Positions 28,305-36,973 of a stretch of 64,000 nt of DNA are shown here, piece after piece. The notes below the pieces were generated by a model. That model was not told the origin of the DNA. It saw only the letters and a list, made by a program, of their open reading frames with translations, and ran no database searches. The translations under genes and the position numbers were made by a program. Origin of the DNA: an uncultured Glaciecola sp. (GTDB taxonomy: Bacteria; Pseudomonadota; Gammaproteobacteria; Enterobacterales; Alteromonadaceae); the NCBI GenBank assembly GCA_947496235.1, contig CANMCE010000012.1, positions 37,518 through 101,517 of the forward strand, in the 5' to 3' direction. Each line of letters begins with the position of its first letter. Within the stretch, counting starts at the first letter, position 1.

Positions 28305-29876
28305 TTAAGACGTGAATGCCTGACCGTCGCTCCTAGGATCAGTAGCGGCGTCAACATTGCCTTGAGTATCTAAAATTACAGCACCAGCGTGTCCCATGAG
28401 TTCGTTACAAGCATCTACAATCACCATATCGTGACCCTTTTCTATAAGCGCTTGTCCAACTTCTGTGGCGAGATCTGATTCAATTTTAAGATTATGGCTT
28501 TGGTCTCCCCAAGTTCTACCTAATAACCATCGTCCCAATGCAATAGATTGTTGCAAGGATTTACCTTGATAAATAAATCGAGAGAACAGGGCAGCTTGCG
28601 TTTGTGGTTGGCCTTCCCCCCCCATGGTGCCATAGCTTAGTCGACGACCATCAGTCAACTCAGCAAACGCTGGATTCAGGGTATGGAAAGGTTTTAAACC
28701 TGGTGCTAAAGCCTGTAAATGATCTTTTTCAAGGGAAAAAGATGTTCCCCTGTTATTCCAAACAATACCTGTAGAGGGGCTCACTACACCGCTGCCATAT
28801 TCCCAATACAAACTTTGAATATAACTCACCATGCGCCCTTGATTATCACAAGCACCCATCCAAATAGTATCGCCGTGTTTGGCTTCATATGGCCAAGGTA
28901 GCGCGGTTTTAACGCTTATATTGGTCAGCATGTCATCCAGACTTTGGTCACTCAGCAACTGTTGTAAATCTGTACTCAAACGACTAGGGTCAGTCACATA
29001 TTGATTGCGTGCAATAAAGGCTTGTTTGGTGCATTCAATCAACAGATGTACAAACTCAGTCTCATTTGTTGCTTGGTCTTTAACTTTATCGAACAGCGCT
29101 AAAATTAATAATGAAGCAACCCCTTGCGTAGGCGCCGGAAGATTATAAATCTTGCCAAAACTAGTGCTCACATTTAGCGGCGTGACCAGCTTTGCCTGAT
29201 ATTGATGAAAGTCATCTAAACGAATAGGAGAGCCTGCTTTTGTAAGATCATTGGCTAATTGCTGGGCAATTTCTCCTTGATAGAAATCATCTAGTCCCAC
29301 CTCAGCTAATCGAGATAATGTGCTAGCTAAGGTAGCTAAAACGACTGTATCCCCTTTTTTAAGCACCTTACCTTTATTTAGGAATTGACTAAAGTGAACA
29401 TTTCCGGATAAATCTTCAAAGGTTTTTACACTGGCATCCTCCATGCTCTGTGTTACTTCTATACCTTCTGATGCCTGCGTTATTGCGCCTTGCAATAATG
29501 TCTTTAGTGGCAAAGAAGATTGCCAATTCGCACTAATATCCAAGGCTTTTTGCCAGCCTGCTACCGCACCGGCCATGGTTAAAGCTGCTTTAGGACCTCG
29601 ACTCGGAATCTGCTGCTCTTGGGCATAATAGTCGAGGGATGCAAGTTGAGCTGCAACGCCACAGGCATCAATTGCAATTGGATCTTTTCCGGGTTCACTA
29701 ATCAACCAGAACCCATCACCACCTAAACCGTTCATATGCGGATAAACTACCGCAATGGAAGCCGCAGCTGCTACCATAGCTTCAATTGCGGTGCCGCCTT
29801 GTTCAAGTATGTCGTTTCCGACTTTCGCTGCTGCATGATGCGGAGCGGTAAAGCCAAATTTAGTCATTTTTTGCAT
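28305..29876 (-). CDS. hpxW: Gamma-glutamyltransferase-family hydrolase, probable oxamate amidohydrolase
   Basis: 523 residues, Ntn-hydrolase fold. The likely autoprocessing nucleophile is Thr337 in KHGDTIWMGACD, and the substrate-side GGEGQPQTQAA motif is present near residue 430. No signal peptide is visible, unlike periplasmic GGTs, which supports the cytosolic HpxW branch. In Klebsiella HpxW hydrolyses oxamate to oxalate and ammonia in the oxalurate branch. The neighbours pucG and allC support this. The start overlaps the amidase end; ATG at 29867 is an alternative start. A generic GGT-like amidase is the fallback. Confidence 0.8.
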   Translation of the reverse strand: MQKMTKFGFTAPHHAAAKVGNDILEQGGTAIEAMVAAAASIAVVYPHMNGLGGDGFWLISEPGKDPIAIDACGVAAQLASLDYYAQEQQIPSRGPKAALTMAGAVAGWQKALDISANWQSSLPLKTLLQGAITQASEGIEVTQSMEDASVKTFEDLSGNVHFSQFLNKGKVLKKGDTVVLATLASTLSRLAEVGLDDFYQGEIAQQLANDLTKAGSPIRLDDFHQYQAKLVTPLNVSTSFGKIYNLPAPTQGVASLLILALFDKVKDQATNETEFVHLLIECTKQAFIARNQYVTDPSRLSTDLQQLLSDQSLDDMLTNISVKTALPWPYEAKHGDTIWMGACDNQGRMVSYIQSLYWEYGSGVVSPSTGIVWNNRGTSFSLEKDHLQALAPGLKPFHTLNPAFAELTDGRRLSYGTMGGEGQPQTQAALFSRFIYQGKSLQQSIALGRWLLGRTWGDQSHNLKIESDLATEVGQALIEKGHDMVIVDACNELMGHAGAVILDTQGNVDAATDPRSDGQAFTS

Positions 29877-31056
29877 AGGGGATAAATTCCAATATAGATT
29901 TTGCTATATCAATTAGTGTTAAATCTTCAGATACTTTGCCTAAAAGAGAAAAACCGCAAGGAAATTCAGTATTCGATAGCGGAATATGTAGTTGTGGTCT
30001 TCCAGTTAAACCAGCAATTGCTGTTAAATTCATTAAATGATTGCGGTACTTTGCTAAATTTTCTGCTGAACTTGAAAGCAATGGTGAATAACCAGGGGTA
30101 GTTGGAAGCAATATACAATCTACATTTTGCATCAATTCGTTTAATTTTTGCTGAAATCTAATTTGCGCAGACTTAGCGCTTTCTATTTGCTCAGGTTCAA
30201 TGCTTTTACACCAATCTAGTCGTTGTTGAATGTCAGGAGCAAATTGAGGTTTACATTGGGTAATCCATTCACCATGCTGCTGCCAGATCTCAGCACCTTG
30301 TAATATTCTAAATGTTTCGCTGATATTATAGCCTTCAACATCAATCGTAATATTGCTAAAGGTTACATCCGACGCATTTGCTATTCCCTCAATACTTTCT
30401 TGTATTGCTGATTGATGTTCCGCCAAGGCCAACAAATTTTTAGCTACTGCAATTTTTCCATCTACCTTTTGAGCAATTTGGTGCTCAAACATTACATTTG
30501 CTACCTGACTAAGTTGGGAAAGACTTTTGGTCATCCAACCAACAGTATCGAAACCAGGGGCTAGAGGCACCATATTGTCCATGCTTATACTGTTTATTGT
30601 CGGTCTAAGTCCAAACAAGCCGTTATAGCTTGCTGGAACTCTAATGGAACCGCCAGTGTCTGTACCCAATCCTATATCAGCCTGATTAGAAGATACAGCT
30701 GTAGCAGAACCCGATGATGAGCCTCCTGGTAGACGATCAGGTGTCACTGGGTTGGTCGGGGTACCATAATGGATATTTTGCCCATTCAGGCTGTAAGCAA
30801 TTTCATCCGTAATAGTTTTTCCCACATAGTCGGCGCCATTCAGGATTAACTTTTCTACTGCGGAAGAGGTGGTAGTAGGTATTGTATGCGTTTTCTGCCA
30901 ATCAGGATTTCCAGCAGTCGTTGGGAGCCCTGCGATATGAAAAAGGTCTTTAACCGCTAAACGCAAACCGCTCAATGTCGAAGATTGCGCTCGAATAGCC
31001 TGCAATTGAGGACTGAACTCACGAGTCACAAAGGGATCTGATATTTTGACTGACAT
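29860..31056 (-). CDS. Amidase signature enzyme of the ureide operon
   Basis: 398 residues from the ATG at 31056. A longer frame to 31134 would run into the operator and is disfavoured. The catalytic Ser-cisSer-Lys triad is complete: Lys36 (LAVKDLFHI), Ser113 (GGSSSGSA) and nucleophile Ser137 (DTGGSIRVP). Klebsiella and other proteobacteria carry an amidase with HpxW in the oxalurate/oxamate pathway, so this one probably acts on a ureide-derived amide. The sequence alone would also fit an indoleacetamide-type amidase. It is the first gene of the operon amidase-hpxW-tauE-pucG-allC, with a RutR-like operator 73-84 bases upstream. Confidence 0.8.
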   Translation of the reverse strand: MSVKISDPFVTREFSPQLQAIRAQSSTLSGLRLAVKDLFHIAGLPTTAGNPDWQKTHTIPTTTSSAVEKLILNGADYVGKTITDEIAYSLNGQNIHYGTPTNPVTPDRLPGGSSSGSATAVSSNQADIGLGTDTGGSIRVPASYNGLFGLRPTINSISMDNMVPLAPGFDTVGWMTKSLSQLSQVANVMFEHQIAQKVDGKIAVAKNLLALAEHQSAIQESIEGIANASDVTFSNITIDVEGYNISETFRILQGAEIWQQHGEWITQCKPQFAPDIQQRLDWCKSIEPEQIESAKSAQIRFQQKLNELMQNVDCILLPTTPGYSPLLSSSAENLAKYRNHLMNLTAIAGLTGRPQLHIPLSNTEFPCGFSLLGKVSEDLTLIDIAKSILEFIPYAKND

Positions 31057-31128
31057 TATTTTTCTGAACTTCCTGACTAAAGGGCGCTTTATTTGATGTA
31101 ATTGGTTGAAGAAATAAAGCAAAAATCT

Positions 31129-31140
31129 GACCAATTGGTC
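31129..31140. promoter_or_regulatory. RutR-like operator upstream of the amidase operon
   Basis: GACCAATTGGTC within a perfect 16-bp palindrome CTGACCAATTGGTCAG (31127-31142). This is the most symmetric of the six sites. It is 73 bases upstream of the amidase ATG, a usual place for a repressor overlapping the promoter. Confidence 0.82.
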
Positions 31141-31173
31141 AGCTTATAAAGAGTAAATTTAAACAGATGAAGT

Positions 31174-31195
31174 TTCAAGTGTTTAAACACTTGAA
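31174..31195. promoter_or_regulatory. Perfect 22-bp palindrome in the divergent promoter region
   Basis: The left arm TTCAAGTGTTT is followed directly by its exact complement AAACACTTGAA. It has no loop and no U-tract, so it is not a terminator. It lies between the two RutR-like sites in the 485-base gap between the amidase and ABC operons, and is different from them in sequence. A smaller inverted repeat (ATTTGTTTG, four-base loop) follows at 31226-31247. It may be the operator of a second, unidentified regulator. Confidence 0.5.
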
Positions 31196-31367
31196 TGCTA
31201 AGTTTATTAACCATTAAAGGCTTAGATTTGTTTGAACCCAAACAAATAGCGAATTGGTATCAAGTGCTAAGCTAAATGCACCTTTTTTGAATGTTTGCAC
31301 CTAATTAAAGCAATCAATGGCATTGTTCGGAATGTCGACTTGATTCTGTCCAATAAATAAAAAATTG

Positions 31368-31379
31368 GACCAGTTGGTC
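31368..31379. promoter_or_regulatory. RutR-like operator upstream of the ABC/oxygenase operon
   Basis: GACCAGTTGGTC with both half sites perfect, 163-174 bases upstream of the ATG of the substrate-binding protein. It is the second RutR-like site in this gap and is oriented to serve the plus-strand operon. Confidence 0.78.
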
Positions 31380-31541
31380 AATATTCCGCAATTACAGGGA
31401 ATTAACTTGAAATAAGCGGAATAAAATTAATCAAAAATGCGTTTTGGCGTGCAGATTGCTAACTTACCAGAGGATTTATGGCAAGGAAGCGCGTTTATTT
31501 AAAACTATTCAATTTTGATATTTAAAAGGTCACCATTCTTT

Positions 31542-32546
31542 ATGTTGTTAAAAGTATGCAAAGTCATTGCAATATTCATATTCCTACACATACCTGCAGT
31601 GTCTGCAAAACAACCCATAGTGTTTCAATTAGATTGGTTGCCTGGCGGTGATAAAAGTCCCGTCTATGTTGCGATTCAGCAAGGATTTTTTGAGCAAGCA
31701 GGGTTCCAAGTAAAGGTGTTAACTGGACGAGGCTCTACAGATTCCATTACCCGTGTAGCATCTGGACAAGCGCAATTTGGCTTTGCTGACATTGGTTCGT
31801 TAATGGCAGCAAAAGCGCAAGGCGAGGTATTAGCGCAAGCCGTGTTACCCTATTTTACTCAAGCTCCCCATGCTTTTTACATCCTCGAAGAAAGTAAATT
31901 AACCAATATTTCTCAACTAGCAGGCAAACGGATTGCAACCTCACCCTTTACTTCATCCAATGGTTTTCTTCCATTGGTGCTAGAAGAAAATGGCTTACAT
32001 GCTTCTCAAATACAGTTAATAAAAGCCAATAATGGCGCTTTAGGCCCAATGTTGCTAATGAAAAAAGTAGATGCCATTATCGCTTGGACCACTAATACTG
32101 CATTGTATCAAGATCAAGCCAGATCAGCGGGCAAAAAAATTAGAGTCATGCCTTGGTCGGAAAAAGGTTTATCCTTGTACAGTTCTTCTTTGATAGCTTC
32201 AGAAAAACTGATTAACACCGACCCTGAAATGGTTCAGCGGTTTAGCGAAGCGTTCGCCAAAGCCATAAAGTTTGCTTATGAAAACCCTGCACAAGCGGCC
32301 AGAAACGTGCATGATTTGGTACCTGAAGTCGATCCTGAAGTTGCTCAAGGGCAAGTAGAATCCAGCTACAATTTGGTGTTCAATCTTGTGACAGAACGGG
32401 ATGGATTTGGCAAATATACTAAAGATAGACTTAACACAACCTGGCAATATGTTTCAAAAGCCAATGAATTATCTGTGGATGCATTAGATCCTGCTACTGT
32501 AGTGCCTGACTTTTCATTAAGTGAGAAACGAACTCAAGGACAGTAG
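31542..32546 (+). CDS. NMT1/SsuA-like ABC transporter substrate-binding protein
   Basis: 334 residues from the ATG at 31542 (AAAGG upstream; a TTG at 31515 is less likely). A signal peptide ends near VSAKQ. The mature start VFQLDWLPGGDKSPVYVAI and GFFEQAGFQVKV are typical of the NMT1/THI5-like family, which binds nitrate, sulphonates, pyrimidines or related ligands in the periplasm. The ATPase and permease follow directly. Family members that carry thiamine-pyrimidine precursors or nucleobase-like ligands exist, and the RutR-like operator upstream suggests a purine, pyrimidine or ureide ligand here. The ligand cannot be read from sequence. Confidence 0.88.
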   Translation: MLLKVCKVIAIFIFLHIPAVSAKQPIVFQLDWLPGGDKSPVYVAIQQGFFEQAGFQVKVLTGRGSTDSITRVASGQAQFGFADIGSLMAAKAQGEVLAQAVLPYFTQAPHAFYILEESKLTNISQLAGKRIATSPFTSSNGFLPLVLEENGLHASQIQLIKANNGALGPMLLMKKVDAIIAWTTNTALYQDQARSAGKKIRVMPWSEKGLSLYSSSLIASEKLINTDPEMVQRFSEAFAKAIKFAYENPAQAARNVHDLVPEVDPEVAQGQVESSYNLVFNLVTERDGFGKYTKDRLNTTWQYVSKANELSVDALDPATVVPDFSLSEKRTQGQ

Positions 32547-32549
32547 TTT

Positions 32550-33311
32550 ATGCAAAATTGCGTACAACTTAATGGTGTTTGTCATACTTTTAATCCACAG
32601 CAAGGTCCAGTCATTCAAAACGTAAATTTGTCTATCAAACGACACGAATTTGTCGCCATAGTAGGACCTTCTGGATGCGGTAAATCAACATTATTACGTA
32701 TGGTTAGCGGTTTATTAATGCCCACTAGTGGGAAAGTCAAAGTTTTCGATTTAGAGGTCACTAAACCAAGAGAAGATGTGGGAATTGTATTTCAAAAGCC
32801 AACCTTATTACCTTGGTTAAGTGTGATTAAAAATGTGTTGTTTCCGTTAAAACATAAATATGGGCGTTATAGCAAAGAGCAGCAAAAACGCGCCTTTGAC
32901 CTACTTGAAATGGCAGGCCTATCAGCCTTTGCAGATAAAATGCCAAATGAACTGTCAGGAGGGATGCAACAGCGAGTGGGCATTGTTAGGGCCTTATTGT
33001 TAAATCCAGATATTTTACTCATGGATGAGCCCTTTAGTGCTTTAGACGCCCTGACAAGAGAACAAATCGGGTTTGATTTACTAGACATCTGGAAAGCTCA
33101 GCCTAAAACTGTTTTGTTTATTACCCATTCTATTTCAGAAGCTGCTTTACTTGCAGATCGTATTGTCATTATGAGTAAGCGTCCGAGTACAGTAGCGAAA
33201 ATTATTGAGGTCGATTTACCAAGACCTCGCACAACCAAAACCATAGAGCTGCCACAATTTTCAAAAATAACGGCAGAGGTTAGGGAGCTTATTTATGCAG
33301 AAACCGCATAA
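32550..33311 (+). CDS. NitT/TauT-type ABC transporter ATPase
   Basis: 253 residues. Walker A GPSGCGKST, Q-loop FQKPTLLPW, signature LSGGMQQRVGIVRAL, Walker B ILLMDEPFSALD, switch His in FITHSISEA. These fit the SsuB/TauB/ThiZ group. It begins three bases after the binding-protein gene and overlaps the permease gene by 17 bases, so the three are one importer. Confidence 0.93.
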   Translation: MQNCVQLNGVCHTFNPQQGPVIQNVNLSIKRHEFVAIVGPSGCGKSTLLRMVSGLLMPTSGKVKVFDLEVTKPREDVGIVFQKPTLLPWLSVIKNVLFPLKHKYGRYSKEQQKRAFDLLEMAGLSAFADKMPNELSGGMQQRVGIVRALLLNPDILLMDEPFSALDALTREQIGFDLLDIWKAQPKTVLFITHSISEAALLADRIVIMSKRPSTVAKIIEVDLPRPRTTKTIELPQFSKITAEVRELIYAETA

Positions 33312-34074
33312 ATTAAACAGCTTCATTGGATTAATAGTGCCTTGGACTTTTTGGTTCAGCATGGTCTTGGTGTGGGAATTGGCATGCCAGTGGGGTGAGA
33401 TTCCCGAATATATTTTGCCTGCCCCCAGTGTAATATGGCAAGCCTTTCTAGACGTTGAATTTAGCCGTTGGCTTGGGCATTTATGGGCAACCTTAAGGGT
33501 GGCGTTCTTAGGCTTTATTATTTCGGTAGCAGTGAGTATTCCTTTGGCAATAATCATGATGCGATCAGTGTTGATAAAACGAATTTTATACCCGTTTTTA
33601 GTGGTGATTCAATCAACCCCTGTAGTGGCTGTAGCGCCTTTAATCATAGTGCTTCTAGGTACAGAAGATAGCTCTCGGATATTAATCACCTGTTTGATTA
33701 CATTTTTCCCAGTCGTGGTTTCTACCACGACAGGTATGTTAGATACACCAGAAGAATTGATTGAACTTAGCAGATCGCTGCAAGCTCCTCGTTATCGAGA
33801 GACTTGGCAAATACGTATGCCCTATGCATTACCGCATATTTTCAGTGGATTTCGTGTAGCCATTACTTTAGCAATTATTGGTGCTGTGGTTGCAGAGTTT
33901 GTAGCAGCAGAAGAAGGGCTTGGATACTTTATTCAATTCTCAACCTCTTTTTTTAAAATCCCCCAAGCATTTGCGGGATTGATATTTTTAGCTTGCGTGA
34001 GTTTACTCTTATTTAAAAGTATTCAATGGATCCAAGCTTGGTGGTTTCCTTGGAGTATGCCAAGTGAAAACTAA
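33295..34074 (+). CDS. NitT/TauT-type ABC transporter permease
   Basis: 259 residues with about six membrane segments. It is a BPD_transp_1 permease of the SsuC/TauC type. The EAA-like loop is near ELSRSLQAPRYRETWQIRMPYALP (read as ELSRSLQAPRY and RMPYALPHIFSGF), followed by AIIGAVVAEFVAAEEGLGY. It overlaps the ATPase gene by 17 bases. The oxygenase gene follows 92 bases later with its own ribosome binding site. Confidence 0.93.
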   Translation: MQKPHKLNSFIGLIVPWTFWFSMVLVWELACQWGEIPEYILPAPSVIWQAFLDVEFSRWLGHLWATLRVAFLGFIISVAVSIPLAIIMMRSVLIKRILYPFLVVIQSTPVVAVAPLIIVLLGTEDSSRILITCLITFFPVVVSTTTGMLDTPEELIELSRSLQAPRYRETWQIRMPYALPHIFSGFRVAITLAIIGAVVAEFVAAEEGLGYFIQFSTSFFKIPQAFAGLIFLACVSLLLFKSIQWIQAWWFPWSMPSEN

Positions 34075-34165
34075 TAGTTATTTGCAACAGAGTATAAGCA
34101 GGCAGGTCAATTGGCTGGGTCATTGCTCTTATTTTTCGGTTTGTAAGCCGAGTTAACAGGAGAAA

Positions 34166-35167
34166 ATGATGTCAACAAAATACAGCTTAGAAGAATTAAA
34201 TCGCGAGTCCACCTATGGCACCGTGGGCGAAGATGCTACTGACAGAGAAGTACGAATTATTGATCTAAGTAATTTTGCAGAGCGAAAAGCAGAAATTACT
34301 GAACAGCTATGGTTAGCGGCGACTGAAATTGGTTTCTTCCAATTAAAAAATCATGGTATTGCCCAAGCCGACATTGACTTAGCGTTTAAAACTGCGGAGC
34401 AATTTTTTGCGCTACCGGAAGAGATAAAAGCAAAATATCCTCGCCCAAAAGGTTCGAATGTAGGGTGGGAATCGCTTAGCCAAATTCGCCCAAGTACTGG
34501 TACAGCTGATCAAAAGGAATCCTATCAAATCACTCGACCTTTTATGCAAGACTTGTGGCCTGACGAAAGTGAAATTGCTGAATTTCAGGCGATAATGTTA
34601 GATTTTGAAGCGAAAACATGGCAGTTAGGTATGCAGGTACTTTCGTGTTTTGCAGATAAACTTGGCTTTGCTACTGACTTCTTTACCAAAGCGCATGACC
34701 CGAAAGCACCTGACTATCAAAGTACCTTGCGTTTATTACATTATTACCCGACCCAACCAGTCAAAGAGCAGGGAAATATTTGGCGTGCTGGCGCGCATAC
34801 TGACTTTGATTGTTTAACCCTGTTATTTCAACATCAAGGGCACGGTGGCTTGCAAGTTTGCCCAGGCAAAGAAGCAAATACCCAGCGTTGGACCAGTATT
34901 GAACCCTTGAAAGACGTAATTACATGTAATATTGGCGACATGTTAACGCGTTGGAGCGATGATGTTCTACAATCTAATTTGCACCGTGTGAGAATGCCGA
35001 AAATAGGAGAATATTGTGGTAGCCGTCAATCTATTGCTTTTTTCTGCCAGGCAAATAAATCACAAATTATTCAAGGCCCGAAAAGTAAATATGCACCAAT
35101 AAGTGCTGAAGAATTTCTAAATCAACGTATTCAAGCTAATTTCACTGCAGCAGACAAAGGATATTAA
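34166..35167 (+). CDS. 2-Oxoglutarate/Fe(II)-dependent oxygenase, IPNS-like family
   Basis: 333 residues. The N-terminal DIOX_N region (ATEIGFFQLKNHGI, about 50-65) and a C-terminal 2OG-FeII_Oxy fold are both present. Iron ligands His211, Asp213 (GAHTDFDCLTLLF) and His273 (QSNLHRV) and the 2-oxoglutarate Arg287 (SRQSIAFF) are intact, so it should be active. GGAG suits the ATG at 34169 as well as the one at 34166. Fungal thymine-7-hydroxylase belongs to the same family. As the RutR-like operator and the ABC importer precede it, an oxidation of a purine, pyrimidine or N-methylated base is plausible. The island already has PuuD for urate, so urate is an unlikely substrate. Confidence 0.88.
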   Translation: MMSTKYSLEELNRESTYGTVGEDATDREVRIIDLSNFAERKAEITEQLWLAATEIGFFQLKNHGIAQADIDLAFKTAEQFFALPEEIKAKYPRPKGSNVGWESLSQIRPSTGTADQKESYQITRPFMQDLWPDESEIAEFQAIMLDFEAKTWQLGMQVLSCFADKLGFATDFFTKAHDPKAPDYQSTLRLLHYYPTQPVKEQGNIWRAGAHTDFDCLTLLFQHQGHGGLQVCPGKEANTQRWTSIEPLKDVITCNIGDMLTRWSDDVLQSNLHRVRMPKIGEYCGSRQSIAFFCQANKSQIIQGPKSKYAPISAEEFLNQRIQANFTAADKGY

Positions 35168-35194
35168 TGAAAGTAAAAGGAAATGGTTTAACCT

Positions 35195-36328
35195 ATGACA
35201 ATGAGTACTGAAACGCGCCCGCTATTCAAACATATTCGTGATCACGATACTCTATTCTGTGAGCTAGACCGCTACCGCTACGAGGCGGTACTAAATTTAG
35301 GGCTAAAGGACTATGTATTTAATAAAACGCCTAAATTTATTACTGAAACAGGCGAGCGATTAACCATAGAACCTGAACGAAGTATTATTATTCCAAACTA
35401 TACTCTTATGCAGAGTATTAAAGCCATTTTATGTGCCGAAGTGTCCGGTTTGAGTTTGGTTGAGCATAGTGATATTGGTTATCGTTATCCAACCGCTGCT
35501 ATGGCAGGCCTAGATGCACCTTTCATTAAACGTATGCGCAGTGAATATTTTCATCGGGTCGATGAAGATCGCGATATATGCCGACCAATAAATTTATCCT
35601 ATGGGATTAAAAGCCGAGGCAAGGCGGATAACCGACAAGAGTATGAAGTTTGGTTACCCAACGAGTTATTAGAAGAATCGCCCCTGCCATTAATGGTCAA
35701 TAAGTACGGCGAAGACCTACCTGATGATGTTAGAGCCTTTATAGAGCAACCGAGTCGAATTTATGGTTGGATGGGGGTAAAACGAGCTGCGTTTGAAATG
35801 CTGTATCGTAATCCTACAAAAATGGGCGATTTAGTGATTTGCTTAGCATTCTCAGTGGATGCGTATAATATAGGTGCAAATCCTGATTTATCATTTTCTA
35901 GAGAAGTTAAAAGCTCGATTGCTGTTAGCAATGCTGAGCTTGAATGGGAAGTCATGGGATACTTTGCTCCGAATGGAGAGCATTATAGCCATGATTTTGT
36001 ATGGCAAGCCATTGATCATAGTCTACAAGCAGTGAGTTCTCCTATCGAGAGCATTTATGCGCCAGTGATCCAACCAATCTTTGCTAGTAAAACAGAACGC
36101 ATTCTCAATACCATGAAAGCCCAAGGTATTACAGACGAGTGGATTAAACATTTAAACTTACAACCTTGGGAATTTTTGGAAACCAGCAGTGAACATCGCA
36201 CTAAGGCACATGATCCATCACGCTCAGTGAATTTATTAGGAAGATTGAATAGACTGTTTTATCAGCAGGAAAGAGCATTGCCTTCTATTGCTAAATTGCA
36301 TAATCTGATAGCTATGCCTCTCGATTAA
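35195..36328 (+). CDS. Protein of unknown family, follows the oxygenase
   Basis: 377 residues that I do not recognise. There is no signal peptide or membrane segment. It is rich in acidic and aromatic residues, with conserved-looking blocks RYRYEAVLNLGLKDYVF, VEHSDIGYRYPTAAMAGLD, PSRIYGWMGVKRAAFEMLYR and a C-terminal HDPSRSVNLLGRLNRLF. No nucleotide-binding loop or metal motif stands out. It starts 27 bases after the oxygenase and is in the same operon, so it may be a partner subunit or the next enzyme acting on the oxygenase product. Codon use looks like that of its neighbours. A structure prediction would be the best clue. Confidence 0.75.
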   Translation: MTMSTETRPLFKHIRDHDTLFCELDRYRYEAVLNLGLKDYVFNKTPKFITETGERLTIEPERSIIIPNYTLMQSIKAILCAEVSGLSLVEHSDIGYRYPTAAMAGLDAPFIKRMRSEYFHRVDEDRDICRPINLSYGIKSRGKADNRQEYEVWLPNELLEESPLPLMVNKYGEDLPDDVRAFIEQPSRIYGWMGVKRAAFEMLYRNPTKMGDLVICLAFSVDAYNIGANPDLSFSREVKSSIAVSNAELEWEVMGYFAPNGEHYSHDFVWQAIDHSLQAVSSPIESIYAPVIQPIFASKTERILNTMKAQGITDEWIKHLNLQPWEFLETSSEHRTKAHDPSRSVNLLGRLNRLFYQQERALPSIAKLHNLIAMPLD

Positions 36329-36361
36329 ATTCGTCAAGGCATAGCGAAAGGTTTTAAGGCT

Positions 36362-36973
36362 CTAGTCTTTATATCCAAGTTTTTCTAGGATATTTTCAAC
36401 ATTGGTAGAGTGCTTATCGCGCCATTCGGATAAAGGAACACTATCCTTAATAGCTCGATCTTTTGCTACTGCATAGGCTTCTTCAACTTTATCTTTTGGT
36501 ATACAAGCAATACCTTCTTCGTCCGCTACAATTATATCGCCTGGGTTAACAGTAACCCCTCCACAAGTAACGGGCTGATTTAGAGGACTAACGACTTTTT
36601 TGCCAGCAGATTTAGGCATTCCGCCTAAAGCAAACACTGGAAATTGCATTTCACGGATCTCACCGATATCACGCACAACGCCGTCTATTACAAAACCTTT
36701 GATACCTCGTTCTTTGGCTATGGCACACACATTTCCGCCTGCAACTGCAAACTGATCATCAGCTTCTACAACTATAATGTCACCAGGTGAGGCACGATAG
36801 ATTGCGGCGTGTAGCATCAAATGATCGCCTGGTGCGCATTTTACCGTAAACGCAGGCCCAGATATTTTGCCCGCGGGTTGATACAAACAATGGATCTTAT
36901 AATCCATGAATTGGTCACGAGACAAAGCATCAGCATACTCACAGGTAGACACCGAGTTAAAATCAAGATCCAT
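36362..36973 (-). CDS. RraA-like / HMG aldolase family protein
   Basis: 203 residues. Hallmarks of the RraA fold are KIHCLYQPAGKISGPAFTVK, the glycine-rich AGGNVCAIAKERGIKGFVID and the catalytic-type VVRDIGEI Arg-Asp pair. The family includes 4-hydroxy-4-methyl-2-oxoglutarate/oxaloacetate-type aldolases as well as RNase E regulators. The Arg-Asp pair and the catabolic setting favour a pyruvate- or oxaloacetate-producing aldolase or decarboxylase. It is convergent with the unknown 377-residue gene and divergent from the TonB receptor gene. Its own start is 462 bases from the nearest operator, so joint control is possible but not shown. Confidence 0.8.
   Translation of the reverse strand: MDLDFNSVSTCEYADALSRDQFMDYKIHCLYQPAGKISGPAFTVKCAPGDHLMLHAAIYRASPGDIIVVEADDQFAVAGGNVCAIAKERGIKGFVIDGVVRDIGEIREMQFPVFALGGMPKSAGKKVVSPLNQPVTCGGVTVNPGDIIVADEEGIACIPKDKVEEAYAVAKDRAIKDSVPLSEWRDKHSTNVENILEKLGYKD

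Noticed and set aside
31057..31134. Longer N-terminus of the amidase to 31134
   Set aside because: It would put the start inside the operator and add a non-homologous stretch before the amidase core.
31226..31247. Inverted repeat ATTTGTTTG with four-base loop
   Set aside because: AT-rich, without U-tract and far from a gene end, so not a terminator; too weak alone to call an operator.
34104..34125. GGTCAATTGGCT upstream of the oxygenase gene
   Set aside because: It resembles half of the RutR-like box but the other arm does not match, and the gene is already downstream of the operator at 31368.
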